Shown: positions 43,091-55,103 of the stretch, one piece after another
Layout of the letters: each line of letters begins with the position of its first letter
How positions within the stretch are numbered: position 1 is the first letter of the stretch
Source: Macrostomum hystrix
Lineage: Eukaryota; Platyhelminthes; Macrostomidae
Length of the DNA stretch: 64,000 nt
Assembly: GCA_950097015.1 (NCBI GenBank)
Contig: CATNEN010000009.1
Coordinates: 374,501-438,500 of the forward strand
Direction: 5' to 3'
Notes under the pieces: generated by a model
Seen by the model: only the letters and a program-made list of their open reading frames with translations
Told to the model about the DNA's origin: nothing
Databases searched by the model: none
Position numbers and translations under genes: made by a program

Positions 43091-43155
43091 CCCAAATACT
43101 CCAAATGCGGTGCCTGGTAAAGATGGCGATCAGGGTTGCGAATATTTTCTCTCAC

Positions 43156-43296
43156 TTTTGGCACGACTTGCTGTCCTGTCCGTCGCGGCAGCGGCATGAT
43201 GAGGATCTTGAATGCGAGGATTTTTTCCTATTTTCGTCACCGGGTGGACAAAGGGTATAATTATTATAAGGGCATGGAAGCTCAGCAGCTGAGGGT
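43156..43296 (-). CDS. Candidate exon with EGF-like cysteine pattern
   Basis: After CACTTCACAG the minus strand encodes LPCPYNNYTLCPPGDEN and SSSCRCRDGQDSKSCQ before donor AA/GTGAGA. Spacing C-x7-C-x20-C-x-C-x9-C loosely resembles an LRP-type EGF repeat. The acceptor is weak and no partner exon was identified, so this may be chance. Confidence 0.3.
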
Positions 43297-43639
43297 CTGT
43301 GAAGTGCGGCAGTGATTGTGGGCTCCAAAAAACCGTGATTCTTCACAGATTTGTGCTTCTGCATGCAGTGTGAGATCAGGAAAATAATGACAGCATGGCG
43401 CTTTACCTAACGCCCTCTCAGCCAATGGAGGAAAAGTCGCTCTGGCTGCTTGCCTATTGGCTGTGGCTCGCTTACTCGCCTACTGCAGTTTGATTTCGGC
43501 CAACAACAATTTGCATTTCAGTGGATTTTATTTCGACACCATTTTTATCGCTTCTATCTGGACATTCCTACTTATAGTAGATCACTTGGGAAATTTATTT
43601 CAGGATTCAGGGAAGAGAATCTGAAATAGAGTTCGAATC

Positions 43640-44560
43640 ACAAATTCTCTGTTAAAGAGAGAGAGGGAGAACAGAGGGAGAACATAGACAGAACAGAGGT
43701 AGAACAGAGGCAGAACAGAGGGAGAACAGAGGGAGAAAAGAGTCAGAACTGAGGGAGAACAGAGGGAGAACAGAGCGAGAACTGAGGCAAAACTGAGGGA
43801 GAACAGAGGGAGAACAGAGGGAGAACAGAGGCAGAACAGAGGCAGAACAGAGGCAGAACAGAGGGAGAACAGAGGCAGAACATAGACAGAACAGAGGTAG
43901 AACAGAGGCAGAACAGAGGCAGAACAGAGGCAGAACAGAGGTAGAACAGAGGCAGAACATAGACAGAACAGAGGTAGAACAGAGGCAGAACAGAGGCAGA
44001 ACAGAGGTAGAACAGAGGCAGAACAGAGGCAGAACAGAGGGAGAACAGAGGGAGAACTGAGGCAGAACAGAGGCAGAACAGAGGCAGAACAGAGGCAGAA
44101 CAGAGGCAGAACAGAGGGAGAACAGAGGCAGAACAGAGGGAGAACATAGACAGAACAGAGGTAGAACAGAGGCAGAACAGAGGCAGAACAGAGGGAGAAC
44201 AGAGGGAGAACTGAGGCAGAACAGAGGCAGAACAGAGGCAGAACAGAGGCAGAACAGAGGCAGAACAGAGGCAGAACAGAGGGAGAACAGAGGGAGAACA
44301 GAGGGAGAACAGAGGGAGAACTGAGGCAAAACTGAGGGAGAACAGAGGCAGAACAGAGGCAGAACAGAGGCAGAACAGAGGCAGAACAGAGGCAGAACAG
44401 AGGCAGAACAGAGGCAGAACAGAGGCAGAACAGAGGCAGAACAGAGGCAGAACAGAGGCAGAACAGAGGCAGAACAGAGGCAGAACAGAGGCAGAACAGA
44501 GGCAGAACAGAGGCAGAACAGAGGCAGAACAGAGGGAGAGCAGAGGGAGAATAGAAATGG
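43640..44560. repeat. 12-bp polypurine minisatellite
   Basis: About 75 copies, core gaggcagaacagagggagaa, purine-rich on the plus strand. It continues to about 44870 as irregular gagaatagagaggga sequence. Confidence 0.95.
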
Positions 44561-44951
44561 AGAAGAGGTGGGGAGAATAGAGACGTAGAAGAGATGGGGA
44601 GAATTGAGAGGGCGAAGAAAAAGGGAGAACAGAGGGTAAGTATGGAGAGTATAAAGTTAAAGAAAAGAATGGGAGAAGAGATGGGGAGAATAGAGAGGGA
44701 GAAGCAATAGGGAGAATAGAGAGGGAGGAGAGATGGGAACAATAGAGAGCCGGAGGAGACGGGAAGAATACATTGGGAGAAGAGAGGGGATGAATTTTGG
44801 AAGAATTGGGGGAGAATAGAAAGGGAACAGAGAGAGGAGATTAGAAAGGGAGAAGAAATATAAAATATGAATATGAAATATATCACAGAGATTTGAGCAT
44901 TAGAAAGAGCATAAGAAAAGCACCAATGTTTTTTCCATTCGATCGCGCAAG

Positions 44952-45247
44952 CTCGCATCTAGTCAGACAAGCTGCAAGGGGATACGAGCCCGCATCGCAT
45001 CTAGTCAGACAAGCTGCAAGGGGATACGAGCCCGCATCGCATCTAGTCAGACAAGCTGCAAGGGGATACGAGCCCGCATCGAATCTAGTCAGACAAGCTG
45101 CAAGGGGATACGAGCCCGCATCGCATCTAGTCAGACAAGCTGCAAGGGGATACGAGCCCGCATCGAATCTAGTCAGACAAGCTGCAAGGGGATACGAGCC
45201 CGCATCGCATCTAGTCAGACAAGCTGCAAGGGGATACGAGCCCGCAT
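44952..45247. repeat. 42-bp minisatellite
   Basis: Seven copies, core agtcagacaagctgcaaggg; gcatct and gaatct variants alternate in the middle. Confidence 0.97.
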
Positions 45248-45410
45248 ATATTCTCCCTAGGTGTTTGAGTACGATGAGGTTGTTACAATCACTGTAGTTG
45301 GCGTACATGCCTTGCTATTACTCGTATATTGACCGGAGCTCGTAGTTGAATGGAGAAATGGTTCATCAGGGTGCAAAATGAAATAATGCCGGCAGATTCC
45401 AGCAAATTTC

Positions 45411-46160
45411 TCGGCAGCTAACAGTGCAGTCAGTGCTCAGGCCTCTAATTCGCAGTTTCCAATAATGCCAGTTGGTCCAATCCTGAGCCAGCAGCTAACA
45501 GTGCAGTCAGTGCTCAGGCCTCTGATTCGCCGTTTCCAATAATGCCAGTTGGTCCAGTCCTGAGCCAGCAGCTAACAGTGCAGTCAGTGCTCAGGCCTCT
45601 GATTCGCCGTTTCCAATAATGCCAGTTGGTCCAGTCCTGTGCCAGCAGCTAACAGTGCAATCAGTGCTCAGGCCTCTGATTCGCAGTTTCCAATAATGCC
45701 AGTTGGTCCAGTCCTGAGCCAGCAGCTAACAGTGCAGTCAGTGCTCAGGCCTCTGATTCGCAGTTTCCAATAATGCCAGTTGGTCCAGTCCTGAGCCAGC
45801 AGCTAACAGTGCAGTCAGTGCTTATCAGGCCTCTGATTCGCCGTTTCCAATAATGCCAGTTGGTCCAGTCCTGTGCCAGCAGCTAACAGTGCAGTCAGTG
45901 CTCAGGCCTCTGATTCGCAGTTTCCAATAATGCCAGTTGGTCCAGTCCTGTGCCAGCAGCTAACAGTGCAGTCAGTGCTCAGGCCTCTGATTCGCAGTTT
46001 CCAATAATGCCAGTTGGTCCAGTCCTGTGCCAGCAGCTAACAGTGCAGTCAGTGCTCAGGCCTCTGATTCGCAGTTTCCAATAATGCCAGTTGGTCCAGT
46101 CCTGTGCCAGCAGCTAACAGTGCAGTCAGTGCTCAGGCCTCTGATTCGCAGTTTCCTATA
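45411..46160. repeat. 77-bp minisatellite
   Basis: Nearly 10 copies, core gctaacagtgcagtcagtgc, with cgcagt/cgccgt and tgagcc/tgtgcc variants. Confidence 0.97.
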
Positions 46161-46529
46161 ATGGCGGTTGCGCAAGCGCCATAGAAGTTGCGCCAGCTGA
46201 GCAGACTGCTGTGAGCAGAGCGCAGTAGCAGACTAGCAGCCTTTATCGCTATCTCAAAACCAAAGCCCAGGACTCACCTGGCATGGCCGGTGCACGTGAG
46301 CAATCTCAAGCATGCGAGCTGCTACTGCGGCTTAGGCAATCGCTGAGCTTGATTAGCCGGAGCTGCTGTAGAATTTCTCAGATAAGCGATGGGTTCTGGA
46401 AACACACCGAGTGGCACACGGAAGGCAAACACTATAATTAGTAGAGACCTGCCCTGATATCTCCCAGGGCATTGTCCGTTTGCCAGTCTGACTGTTAATC
46501 ACAACGGGCTTGAGAGTAGCTAGGGAGAC

Positions 46530-47935
46530 CAGTGATGTATAAAGGAGTAGAGTGAAATAGAATGGAGTACAGTGATATACAAGGGAGTAGAGTGAAAAAG
46601 AAGGACGTAGAGTGATATAGAAGAGAGTAGAAGGGAGTAGAGTGAGTAGAGTGAAATAGAAGGGAGTAGAGTGATATAGAAGAGAGTAGAAGGGAGTAGA
46701 GGGAGTAGAGTGAAATAGAAGGGAGTAGAGTGATATAGAAGAGAGTAGAAGGGAGTAGAGTGAAATAGAAGGGAGTAGAGGGAGTAGAGTGAAATAGAAG
46801 GGAGTAGAGTGATATAGAAGAGAGTAGAAGGGAGTAGAGGGAGTAGAGTGAAATAGAAGGGAGTAGAGTGATATAGAAGAGAATAGAAGGGAGTAGAGTG
46901 AAATAGAAGGGAGTAGAGGGAGTAGAGTGAAATAGAAGGGAGTAGAGGGAGTAGAGTGAAATAGAAGGGAGTAGAGGGAGTAGAGTGAAATAGAAGGGAG
47001 TAGAGGGAGTAGAGTGAAATAGAAGGGAGTAGAGGGAGTAGAGTGAAATAGAAGGGAGTAGAGGGAGTAGAGTGAAATAGAAGGGAGTAGAGGGAGTAGA
47101 GTGAAATAGAAGGGAGTAGAGTGAAATAGAAGGGAGTAGAGGGAGTAGAGTGAAATAGAAGGGAGTAGAGTGAAATAGAAGGGATTCGAGTGAAATAGAA
47201 GGGAGTAGAGTTAAATAGAAGGGAGTGGAGTTAAATAGAAGGGAGAGAGTTAAATAGAAGGGATTAGAGGGAAATAGAAGGGAGAGAGTTAAATAGAAGG
47301 GATTAGAGTGAAATAGAAGGGAGTAGAGTGAAATAGAAGGGAGTAGAGTGATGTTGAAGGGAGTAGAGTGAAATAGAAGGGAGTAGAGTGATGTTGAAGG
47401 GAGTAGAGTGAAATAGAAGGGAGTAGAGTGATGTTGAAGGGAGTAGAGTGAAATAGATAGCAGTAGAAGGAAAGCGGAGGAGAGAAAGGAAGAGGGTGAG
47501 AGATAAGGGAAGAAGAGATAGGAGGGAAGAGGAGGAAAGAGAAAGGAAGAGGAGGAGAGTGAGAAGGAAGGAGGAAGAGAGAGAAGGGAAGAAGAGGAGA
47601 TGTCAGGGAAGAAGGAGTGAGAAGGGAAGAGGATGAGAGAGATGGGAAACCAATAAGAGAAAAGGGAAGAAGAGGAGAGAGAATGGAAGAGGAGAGAGAA
47701 GGGAAGGGAAGAGGATGAGAGAGAATGGAAGAGGAGAGAGAAGGGAAGGGAAGAGGATGAGAGAGAATGGAAGAGGAGAGAGAAGGGAAGAGGATGAGAG
47801 AGAATGGAAGAGGAGAGAGAAGGGAAGGGAAGAGGATGAGAGAGAATCGAAGAGGAGAGAGAAGGGAAGAGGATGAGAGAAAAGGGAAAAGGATAAGAGA
47901 AATGGGAAGAGGATGAGAGAGAAAGGAATACCGGG
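46530..47935. repeat. Polypurine tandem array, 1.4 kb
   Basis: Two blocks: gaagggagtagagtgaaata units (46.53-47.46 kb), then gaggatgagagagaatggaa units (47.46-47.94 kb). The plus strand is almost all A/G apart from isolated T. Confidence 0.95.
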
Positions 47936-47939
47936 CCAG

Positions 47940-49600
47940 ATTCCAGGTAGACGAATTGGTAAATGTAAAAGTGGTGCTGTAGGGGATCAAACAGACGCAT
48001 GGTGCGATGAGTGTGAAGATAGATTTATTATCAGGCCTCCCAGTATTTAGTATGGCATAGAGTGCAGTGTCGACCATTTACAGGTGTGCCCAGCTTGCAT
48101 AAACAGCTGGCATGGATTCCATAGCCTGATGCGAGCGGCACTCGGTTCCATAAGCCCAGGCCAGCCCAGGAAAGGTGAAGAAAGCAAGGCAGAGCTGAGC
48201 TGAGCACTGGCTGCGCCTGTAGCTCACAGGTGAGCCCAAATGGTTTCGGTTGAATTCTCTCTGGCTTGAGTATCCAAATTGTGGCCATTGAATCCGTGCG
48301 GGCCGGGCCTGTGGCCTGGCTGGGCCCAGCTGAGCCTTTGTTTGTCGGTCCGTATTGAATTTCACTGCTAGCCTGTGAGCCAAGGCTGTGTGAGGAGGCT
48401 AAGCTGAGTTCAGCTCATGCGGCTCTGCATAGCTAAGCAGCACTCGAATTATGCCCTCTGCACCCTCGGTGCAAGGTGTGTAATGGTTGCGAGGTGCGAA
48501 GGAACTGTATCCACAAGACTTGAGCAATGTAGAAAACTTTGGTTACTGCATGCCAAAGCTTGAGGAACTGCTCAGCTCATGGCCAATACCGTGACTCTCA
48601 CTGCTTCTCTCTCTGCAGTACTTTCTCTGCTCACCTGTCATGCTGAGTTGGTAACTGCTTCTGTTTAACAGCAGCTCTGCCTGTAAACCATGCGCCTAAT
48701 TTATGCGCATTTCATTTGTTTATTATATTTGTTCACTATTGTTCATTTTCATGAATAGCGTTTGCTATTCCCGGCTTTCAATTCGGTATCGACCTTCAGG
48801 GCCAGGTGCACTTTTAGCATTTGTATTCCAAAGTTGCGCAAGCCACATAAATCCTCAATGGAACAGAATCCAATGGGCTGAAGCAAAGCACTGAGCATTT
48901 CTTCACGCATATAACGGAGAGCACTAATTAATTGGTGATTTCTCAGCGATAAGAAGGACAAAGCTGAGACAGGCACCAGAGCTGACTGTCAGAAATCAGA
49001 TAAATTAATCTCACTTCTCTGTGAAGACAACAACAGGAAACAGTGGGCTTTGCTACAGGAAGCAGCAAATTTTGGCAAAGCATTCTGATCAGCCGAGCAA
49101 CCGGAGTTCGCACCATCCGCCATGGTGCATTTACAGATTTCAGTCCTGACAAGAACTGTGCTGCAGGCGGATATTTTAAGCAGAGTTTTGCAGATTTTCT
49201 GAGAAGGCGCCCTTGACCCTTTGGTCAGCCAGCCCCGCTCCCCTGTCCTCAGTCAGTCCTCAGCAGAGTGCAGTGGACCTAACGCTGGCAAAGGCAGCGG
49301 TATTATCTTGATGATCATCAGCTCTGGCTATTGCTTTTGTTTATGCTGTGCGCCACACAGACATAAGCCCACTGCCTGTAGTTTAAGTGATGACTTTTGG
49401 CTAAAATTGCGAAGCTTGGCGCTCGCAGAACAGAAACAGCTGGGGGTGGGGGCCGCTAGCTAACTCTATGCGCTTGTGTTTCCGCTGATCCAGCCCCTGC
49501 GTTTGCCTACAAAATCAAAATATCTTCTTGCACCCTGCGAGTGAGTCGCGTGTTGTTCTGAGTCTAACTCTCATGGCACAGCCTCACACTGAGCGCCCCA
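47940..49600. other. Intergenic spacer upstream of the zinc-finger/homeodomain gene
   Basis: No exon supported on either strand. It should contain the promoter of the downstream gene, but no TATA box or defined element was recognised. Confidence 0.5.
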
Positions 49601-49650
49601 CCCCCCACAGACCAACACCCCACGATTCGCCTCCCACGAACCAATAGGAG

Positions 49651-50271
49651 ATGGCCAATCTATTTGGGCCCTCTCCCTATAAATTTTCAAGTGGCAAAAC
49701 AAGCGGAGTCCAGAGCAAAGTGAAATATCTGCCTTTCCAGCCTATCCTCAATCCGAAGGAGAGACAATCCCTCACAGGGTGCATAAAAACAAGCCAAGTG
49801 TGGAAGGAGTCTCAGCTCATCTGTTTATCCGATCCAAGTTCTGATCTTACTGACGCTATTCCACCGCGAGCGCAAATGTCGCCTGTCAAAGAGCAGCGAA
49901 GCGGCGCACCCTTCAACAGCCCAGTGCCAACAATACTGAGCGGCGATCTCCTGGATCAGCAGCTCAATAGCAAGCGGCGGTCCCGCCTTGACGAATTCCT
50001 CACTAATAACAGCTGCAGCAGCGATTCTCTGGCTCGCGTCACCCATGTGCTGTGCTGCCCCACCTGCCCCTTCATGAGCCTGCAGGAATCGGTCCTGGTT
50101 GAGCACACCGCTACCTGCAGTGGCATGGACAGCTCAAAGCCCAACAGCAGTGTCAGCAGCATCAGCAGCAGTGTGATAGTGCACCGCTGCTGTCTGTGCC
50201 TGGGCACCTCCACAGAGCTGGACCTCATGCGAGAGCACATGGCCATCTATCATGGACTGTGCAAGGGAGAG
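49651..50271 (+). CDS. Zinc-finger exon 1
   Basis: First ATG after an in-frame TAG six bases upstream. A possible acceptor (CCCCCCACAG) ends at 49610. Holds both fingers (LCCPTCPFMSLQESVLVEH and CCLCLGTSTELDLMREHM). Donor GAG/GTGAGC. Confidence 0.8.
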
Positions 50272-53200
50272 GTGAGCTAGGCTTATAGTCCTTCAACCTG
50301 CTGTTTCTATGCATATCCAGTCAATTTTCAGGAACTAATCAGAATTACTAACTATTTGGTCGTTGTGTAGACGTAGCTAGCTAGTTACAAACTTACAATC
50401 TAGGATAGGACCAATATTCGATGCAAATCAAATATTACTAGTGAAACTTTCATTTCTGAGGCATTCACACGGCATATGATTTCTTTGAAACTATTATTAC
50501 TCAGCTCGTTAGTAAGTTTATTAAGATTAGTAAAGTTGCTGACTGAACTGCATATAATTCAACAGTGTTTTTTAGATTGAGTAACTAACTTTGTCAACAA
50601 AAAGATCTGAAAATATTATTATTATTTATAAACTGTTATTTTGCCCTAACAATAGCTGCATGCCGCAATGCAACTGATAAGAAAGAGCGGCGCATTTGAT
50701 CTACCCCCTGTTGTTCAAGGCCCCATAAATAGCTCATCTACTAATTGATCGCGGGTGTTAACACCTATTACTAACTTCTCTGAGCCCAAACCCCCTGCTG
50801 GAGTTCAAAACGCAGGCCACTTCACAGGGTGTGAAATTGGGGTTCTCAAATTGTTTAGGTCTGTGATCTCCCTTCCCCTACCCTGCCCTGCCGAGTCTTC
50901 TGTGCAATCTGCTCACAGTCGCTAGCACCTGGAATTTTGGCAGATCAGATTACCTGAGAGAATGGAATACCTTAGCATCCCAAGTTTTATGCAAATCCAG
51001 ATCCTACCCTGTGCGTCCAGCAGTGCCAAGTCTCCAACCGAGTGTGGGCGCGGAATGAAGACAAATAGACAAAGACTTGTCATTTGCTTTCCTTGCCTGG
51101 GCTCAAACTCGAATTCCGGAATCGAGTCGCCTATTGTGTAATCTATGCTAGGGATTGACACAATGGGGCGTCAGGGTGGGAACTGGGGCTGTCTGATGCT
51201 AGTTGGGGCAGTTTTTCGGCACTGGATTCACACCCTTCCATGGGGTCCTGCTGCGAGACTTTGCGAGACTTCCAGCATTGCTATCTCAGTGGCATGGAAT
51301 GCTTACTCAACTACCACTCCCCATACATTCCAGGCTGATCTGCAGCTCACCTGGAGTCGAGTCAGCCCTGGCCGCTCCGTCGACACTGTCGGCCCTGCAC
51401 CAACCGGATCCAGGAAAAGGAAGAGTCACGTGCCGGTAAGCCGTTTGCGTCCCCTCTGCCTACTGGATGCCCTCTGCTCACTGAATGCCCTCTGCTCACT
51501 GAATTCCCTCTGCTCACTGAATGCCCTCTGCTCACTCAATGCCCTCTGCTCACTGAATGCCCTCTGCTCACTCAATGCCCTCTGCTCACTGAATTCCCTC
51601 TGCTCACTGAATGCCCTCTGCTCACTGAATGCCCTCTGCTCACTGAATGCCCTCTGCCTACTGGATGCCCTCTGCTCACTCAATGCCCTCTGCTCACTGA
51701 ATTCCCTCTGCTCACTCAATGCCCTCTGCTCACTGAATGCCCTCTGCTTACTGAATGCCCTCTGCTCACTGAATGCCCTCTGCTCACTTAATGCCCTCTG
51801 CTCACTCAATGCCCTCTGCTCACTGAATGCCCTCTGCTCACTGAATTCCCTCTGCTCACTGAATGCCCTCTGCTCACTCAATGCCCTCTGCTCACTGAAT
51901 GCCCTCTGCTCACTGAATGCCCTCTGCTCACTGAATGCCCTCTGCTCACTCAATGCCCTCTGCTCACTGAATGCCCTCTGCTCACTGAATGCCCTCTGCT
52001 CACTCAATGCCCTCTGCTCACTCAATGCCCTCTGCTCACTGAATGCCCTCTGCTCACTGGATGCCCTCTGCTCACTGAATGCCCTCTGCTCACTGAATGC
52101 CCTCTGCCCACTGGATCCCATCTGCTCACTGAATGCCCTCTGCTCACTGGATGCCCTCTGCCCACTGGATGCCCTCTGCCAACTGGATGCCCTCTGCCAA
52201 CTGGATGCCCTCTGCCAACTGGATGACTTCTGCCTACTGGACGCCCCTCTGCCACTTTCCCTACCCTCTTCCATCTCTGCCCCTCCACCCCCATAAACCC
52301 TCTGCTCCCTCATCTACCCCTTAGCCACCACCTCTTACCCCTCTATACCTCATCTGCCCCTCTACTGTGCTCTCCTGCGCTGTTTCCTCTGCGTTTATTT
52401 GTTTCCGGCCCTTTATTTCCGACAGTCCATCTCACTGCCACTCCGCCAGTCCACCTCACTGCCACTCCGCCAGTCCAGCTAACTGTTACTCCGCCAGTCC
52501 ATCTCACTGCCACTCCGCCAGTCCACCTCACTGCCACTCCGCCAGTCCAGATAACTGTTACTCCGCCAGTCCATCTCACTGCCACTCCGCCAGTCCATCT
52601 CACTGCCACTCCGCCAGTCCACCTCACTGTTACTCCGCCAGTCCATCTCACTGCCACTCCGCCAGTCCACCTCACTGCCACTCCGCCAGTCCAGATAACT
52701 GTTACTCCGCCAGTCCATCTCATTGTCACTACACCAGTCCACCTCACTGTTACTCCGTCAGTCCATCTCACTGTTACTCCGTCAGTCCAGATAACTGTTA
52801 CTCCGCCAGTCCATCTCACTGCCACTCCGCCAGTCCATCTCACTGCCACTCCGCCAGTCCACCTCACTGTTACTCCGCCAGTCCATCTCACTGCCACTCC
52901 GCCAGTCCACCTCACTGCCACTCCGCCAGTCCAGATAACTGTTACTCCGCCAGTCCATCTCATTGTCACTACACCAGTCCACCTCACTGTTACTCCGTCA
53001 GTCCATCTCACTGTTACTCCGTCAGTCCATCTCGCAGCTCTCAGTACTGGTATTAATTTGGCTTATTCGCAGAGCTAAAAGTTTCTCAGACCTGTCTGGC
53101 CCATGCAGCCAGCTGCAGTCAACGGGTGTGAGACTCCGGTGATGGCTCACAGCTCATGCTGAACTTCGCAGCATTTATTTTCAACTTTCTGCCGACCTGC

Positions 53201-53398
53201 TTGCCATCTGTGATTCTGGGCTTTGCAGTTGCTCTGACTCTCATTTTGGAAATTTGCGCACGGCACCGGAGGGGTGGCTAGCGACCCACCGCCTGTCTGT
53301 GCAGCGCTTACAATGTGAGCCTGTCACTGCGACTGCTCTTGTGACTCCACTTTTGGAGCTAGCGGCTCACCCGCCTGCTTTCTGCTCCTCTGCGAGCC

Positions 53399-53431
<33 letters not shown>

Positions 53432-55103
53432 TGCTGCGTACACTGAAGTAGCAATCGGAGACTTTTAGATAGTAATCCAGTCCGCGGAGAGAAACTTGGA
53501 GTTTTCAGTTCGTACAGAGGGAGTATTGTGAGAAATCGGAACAAGGAAAGGCAGAATGCACCGAGACGTTTAATCCTCAGCTCTTCCTATTTGTCCGGCG
53601 GCTCTCCGACCTTGAGTTCTCCTCGATAAATCAAGCAACCGTTCCCACGAGCTGCACCCAGCCGCTGCGGAACCTCCACTTGTCGCAGTGAAAATTGATG
53701 CCAATTGATGGCCGCCCAGCTTCGAGGCATCGGTAGCGGAAACTTTACATGGCAGGCATAAATCACCGGCCCCTCACGGTGCTAGAGCAGGTTGCTCTGC
53801 CTGTTCCGCGGCCCCAGTTGCTGGACAGCCGGAGTTTCCTCCACCATTGAGTTCCCTGAGAGCTGCACCTTGCCTTCTCCGCAGTCACCGCTATTCGATT
53901 CGGAGACCCGAGATAAATTTATGAGAAGGGCTCATGAGCCACCGAAGCCTGGCAGATTTGCCATTTGCCTGCCAGCAGCCCTGACCCAATTTGCTGACTC
54001 TGCAACTTGAGCTCAGCTAGAAACTCGAGAACTCCAACAACCCTCCGCCTGTGCTGCCTTCCCCATCGCTCACTTTCCCCAGGCCGAGCTCAGTGGCTGG
54101 TCTTTGTACGTGAGTGCGGCGCGGTCACTCGGTGCCGGTTATTTCCTTGACTGCTACCTGATACTCCTCACTTCTGCGAGTCTTTATCGCTTTTGGAATT
54201 CTCGGCGTCTGTAATATTGATAAGGCTGGATTTACAAAACTCAGTTAGAAAGCTAGAATCTCTATGAGGCTATTGTTCCGAAAAATCAAACCGATTCGTT
54301 TGTATTCTCTGCCCAACCTGTACAGGAGCGAATCCACAGCCTGTGGACAGCACAGGTGTCAGCCGCCGACTGCCCAAAGTCTCCGAAAATGCTGCTGATG
54401 TCGGTTGGAGACGGCGACTGTCCTAAGGTAAGCTGTTCTCACTATTTCCCTCTCCCATTCCAACTCGTAACCAACTCAACCTGATGCCCCGAACTGCCAG
54501 GCCGCAGTCGCCAGTCCTCTCGATGTCGCGTCGCCCGCCACAGCCAACTGCGACATCCTGGACCTGAGCCTGAAGCGGCTGGCCGACGCCTCCAGCGCCG
54601 ATGAAGCCGCTGAGGCGTCCCCACCGAAGGCCAGGCAGCAGAAGCAGCAGAAGCTGCAGAGGCAGGACTCGCAGGAGCAGAGTTTGGTGGGCAAGCCGCA
54701 GCGGCAGAACTTCTCGGACGCGCAGAACAGCCTGCTGCAGAGCTGGTTCTCAGAGCACCGGGACAAGCCCTACCCCAGCACCGCGGACACTCGCCAGCTG
54801 GCCGAGCTGACGCGCCTGAACTACTCGCAGGTGAAGAAGTGGTTTGCCAACAGGCGCATGCGCACGAAGACTCCCGGCTCTGCTGGACTGCTCGCCAGCG
54901 ACGGGCTGTGCGGGGTGAGTCTGTGTTCTTGCACTCTTGATTTCCTCAGTTTATAACAAATGGAAAAGTCACTTCATTCCCCTGATCCCCAACGCCCCTC
55001 CGACATCCCACAGGAGCTAACCTTCAGCGAGATGTCGTCTGGCAAGGCCTCGCCCAGCAATTTGTCAGCGACCGACTTCCGCTCTGAGAACTCGCCGGCC
55101 TAG
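49651..55103 (+). CDS. Zinc-finger plus TALE-type homeodomain protein (5 exons)
   Basis: Exons 49651-50271, 51334-51435, 54326-54427, 54501-54914 and 55014-55103, all phase 0, give 442 residues. Two fingers lie near the N-terminal third: C136/C139/H152/C156 (C2HC) and C180/C183/H196/H201 (C2H2). Residues 294-300 (ILDLSLK) resemble the CtBP-binding PxDLSxK motif. A homeodomain at about 338-400 has WFSEHRDKPYPS, a three-residue loop extension typical of TALE proteins, and recognition helix VKKWFANRRMRTK with Asn51 and Ala50. Inferred role: nuclear DNA-binding regulator, perhaps a repressor through CtBP. Known families pair fingers with a homeodomain (ZEB, ZFHX, ZHX) but not usually of TALE form; family unassigned. 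Exons 2 and 3 are less certain. Confidence 0.8.
50281..51330. other. Intron 1 of the zinc-finger/homeodomain gene, unique sequence
   Basis: AT-rich in its first half; unusual for this locus in having no tandem array. Confidence 0.55.
51334..51435 (+). CDS. Homeodomain gene exon 2 (probable)
   Basis: ATTCCAG to CCG/GTAAGC, 34 codons in phase 0, ADLQLTWSRVSPGRS then GSRKRKSHVP with a basic, NLS-like cluster. An 18-bp array begins about 30 bp after the donor. Could be skipped, since neighbours are also phase 0. Confidence 0.5.
51460..52245. repeat. 18-bp minisatellite in homeodomain-gene intron
   Basis: About 43 copies, core tgctcactgaatgccctc; gaattc, caatgc, gatgcc variants. Ends in diverged gccaactgg units. 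Confidence 0.97.
52427..53034. repeat. 24-bp minisatellite with 240-bp higher-order period
   Basis: About 25 copies, core ccgccagtccatctcactgc. The variant cattgtcactac recurs at 52721 and 52961, with matching neighbours 240 bp apart. Confidence 0.95.
53040..54325. other. Intron sequence, unique, no supported exon
   Basis: Includes a (ctg)n tract near 53400-53440. Open frames at 53.25-53.45 and 53.79-54.01 kb lack convincing splice or family support. Confidence 0.5.
54326..54427 (+). CDS. Homeodomain gene exon 3 (probable)
   Basis: CTGTACAG to AAG/GTAAGC, 34 codons, ERIHSLWTAQVSAADCPK then MLLMSVGDGDCPK. The internal ATG at 54389 could alternatively be a start codon for a short homeodomain-only isoform. 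Confidence 0.6.
54501..54914 (+). CDS. Homeodomain exon 4
   Basis: 138 codons from CTGCCAG to GGG/GTGAGT. Contains ILDLSLKR, a Gln/Lys-rich stretch and the full homeodomain (RQNFSDAQNSLLQSWFSEHR to QVKKWFANRRMRTKTP). Confidence 0.93.
55014..55103 (+). CDS. Homeodomain gene last exon
   Basis: ATCCCACAG then ELTFSEMSSGKASPSNLSAT to TAG at 55101. Ser-rich C-terminus in phase 0. Confidence 0.85.
   Translation, partial: ELTFSEMSSGKASPSNLSATDFRSENSPA

Noticed and set aside
41575-43260. Open frames of 500 or more codons on both strands
   Set aside because: Two 30-bp arrays lacking stops. Identical at nucleotide level with no codon-position bias, so not treated as genes.
46495-48000. Ser/Leu/Phe-rich open frame on the minus strand
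   Set aside because: Translation of the polypurine array; no start context, splice logic or domain.
48031-49152. Several short minus-strand open frames
   Set aside because: No splice-supported boundaries, no recognisable motifs, and unremarkable composition.
53254-53451. Open frame ending in a poly-Leu run
   Set aside because: The leucines come from a (ctg)n microsatellite; no other support.
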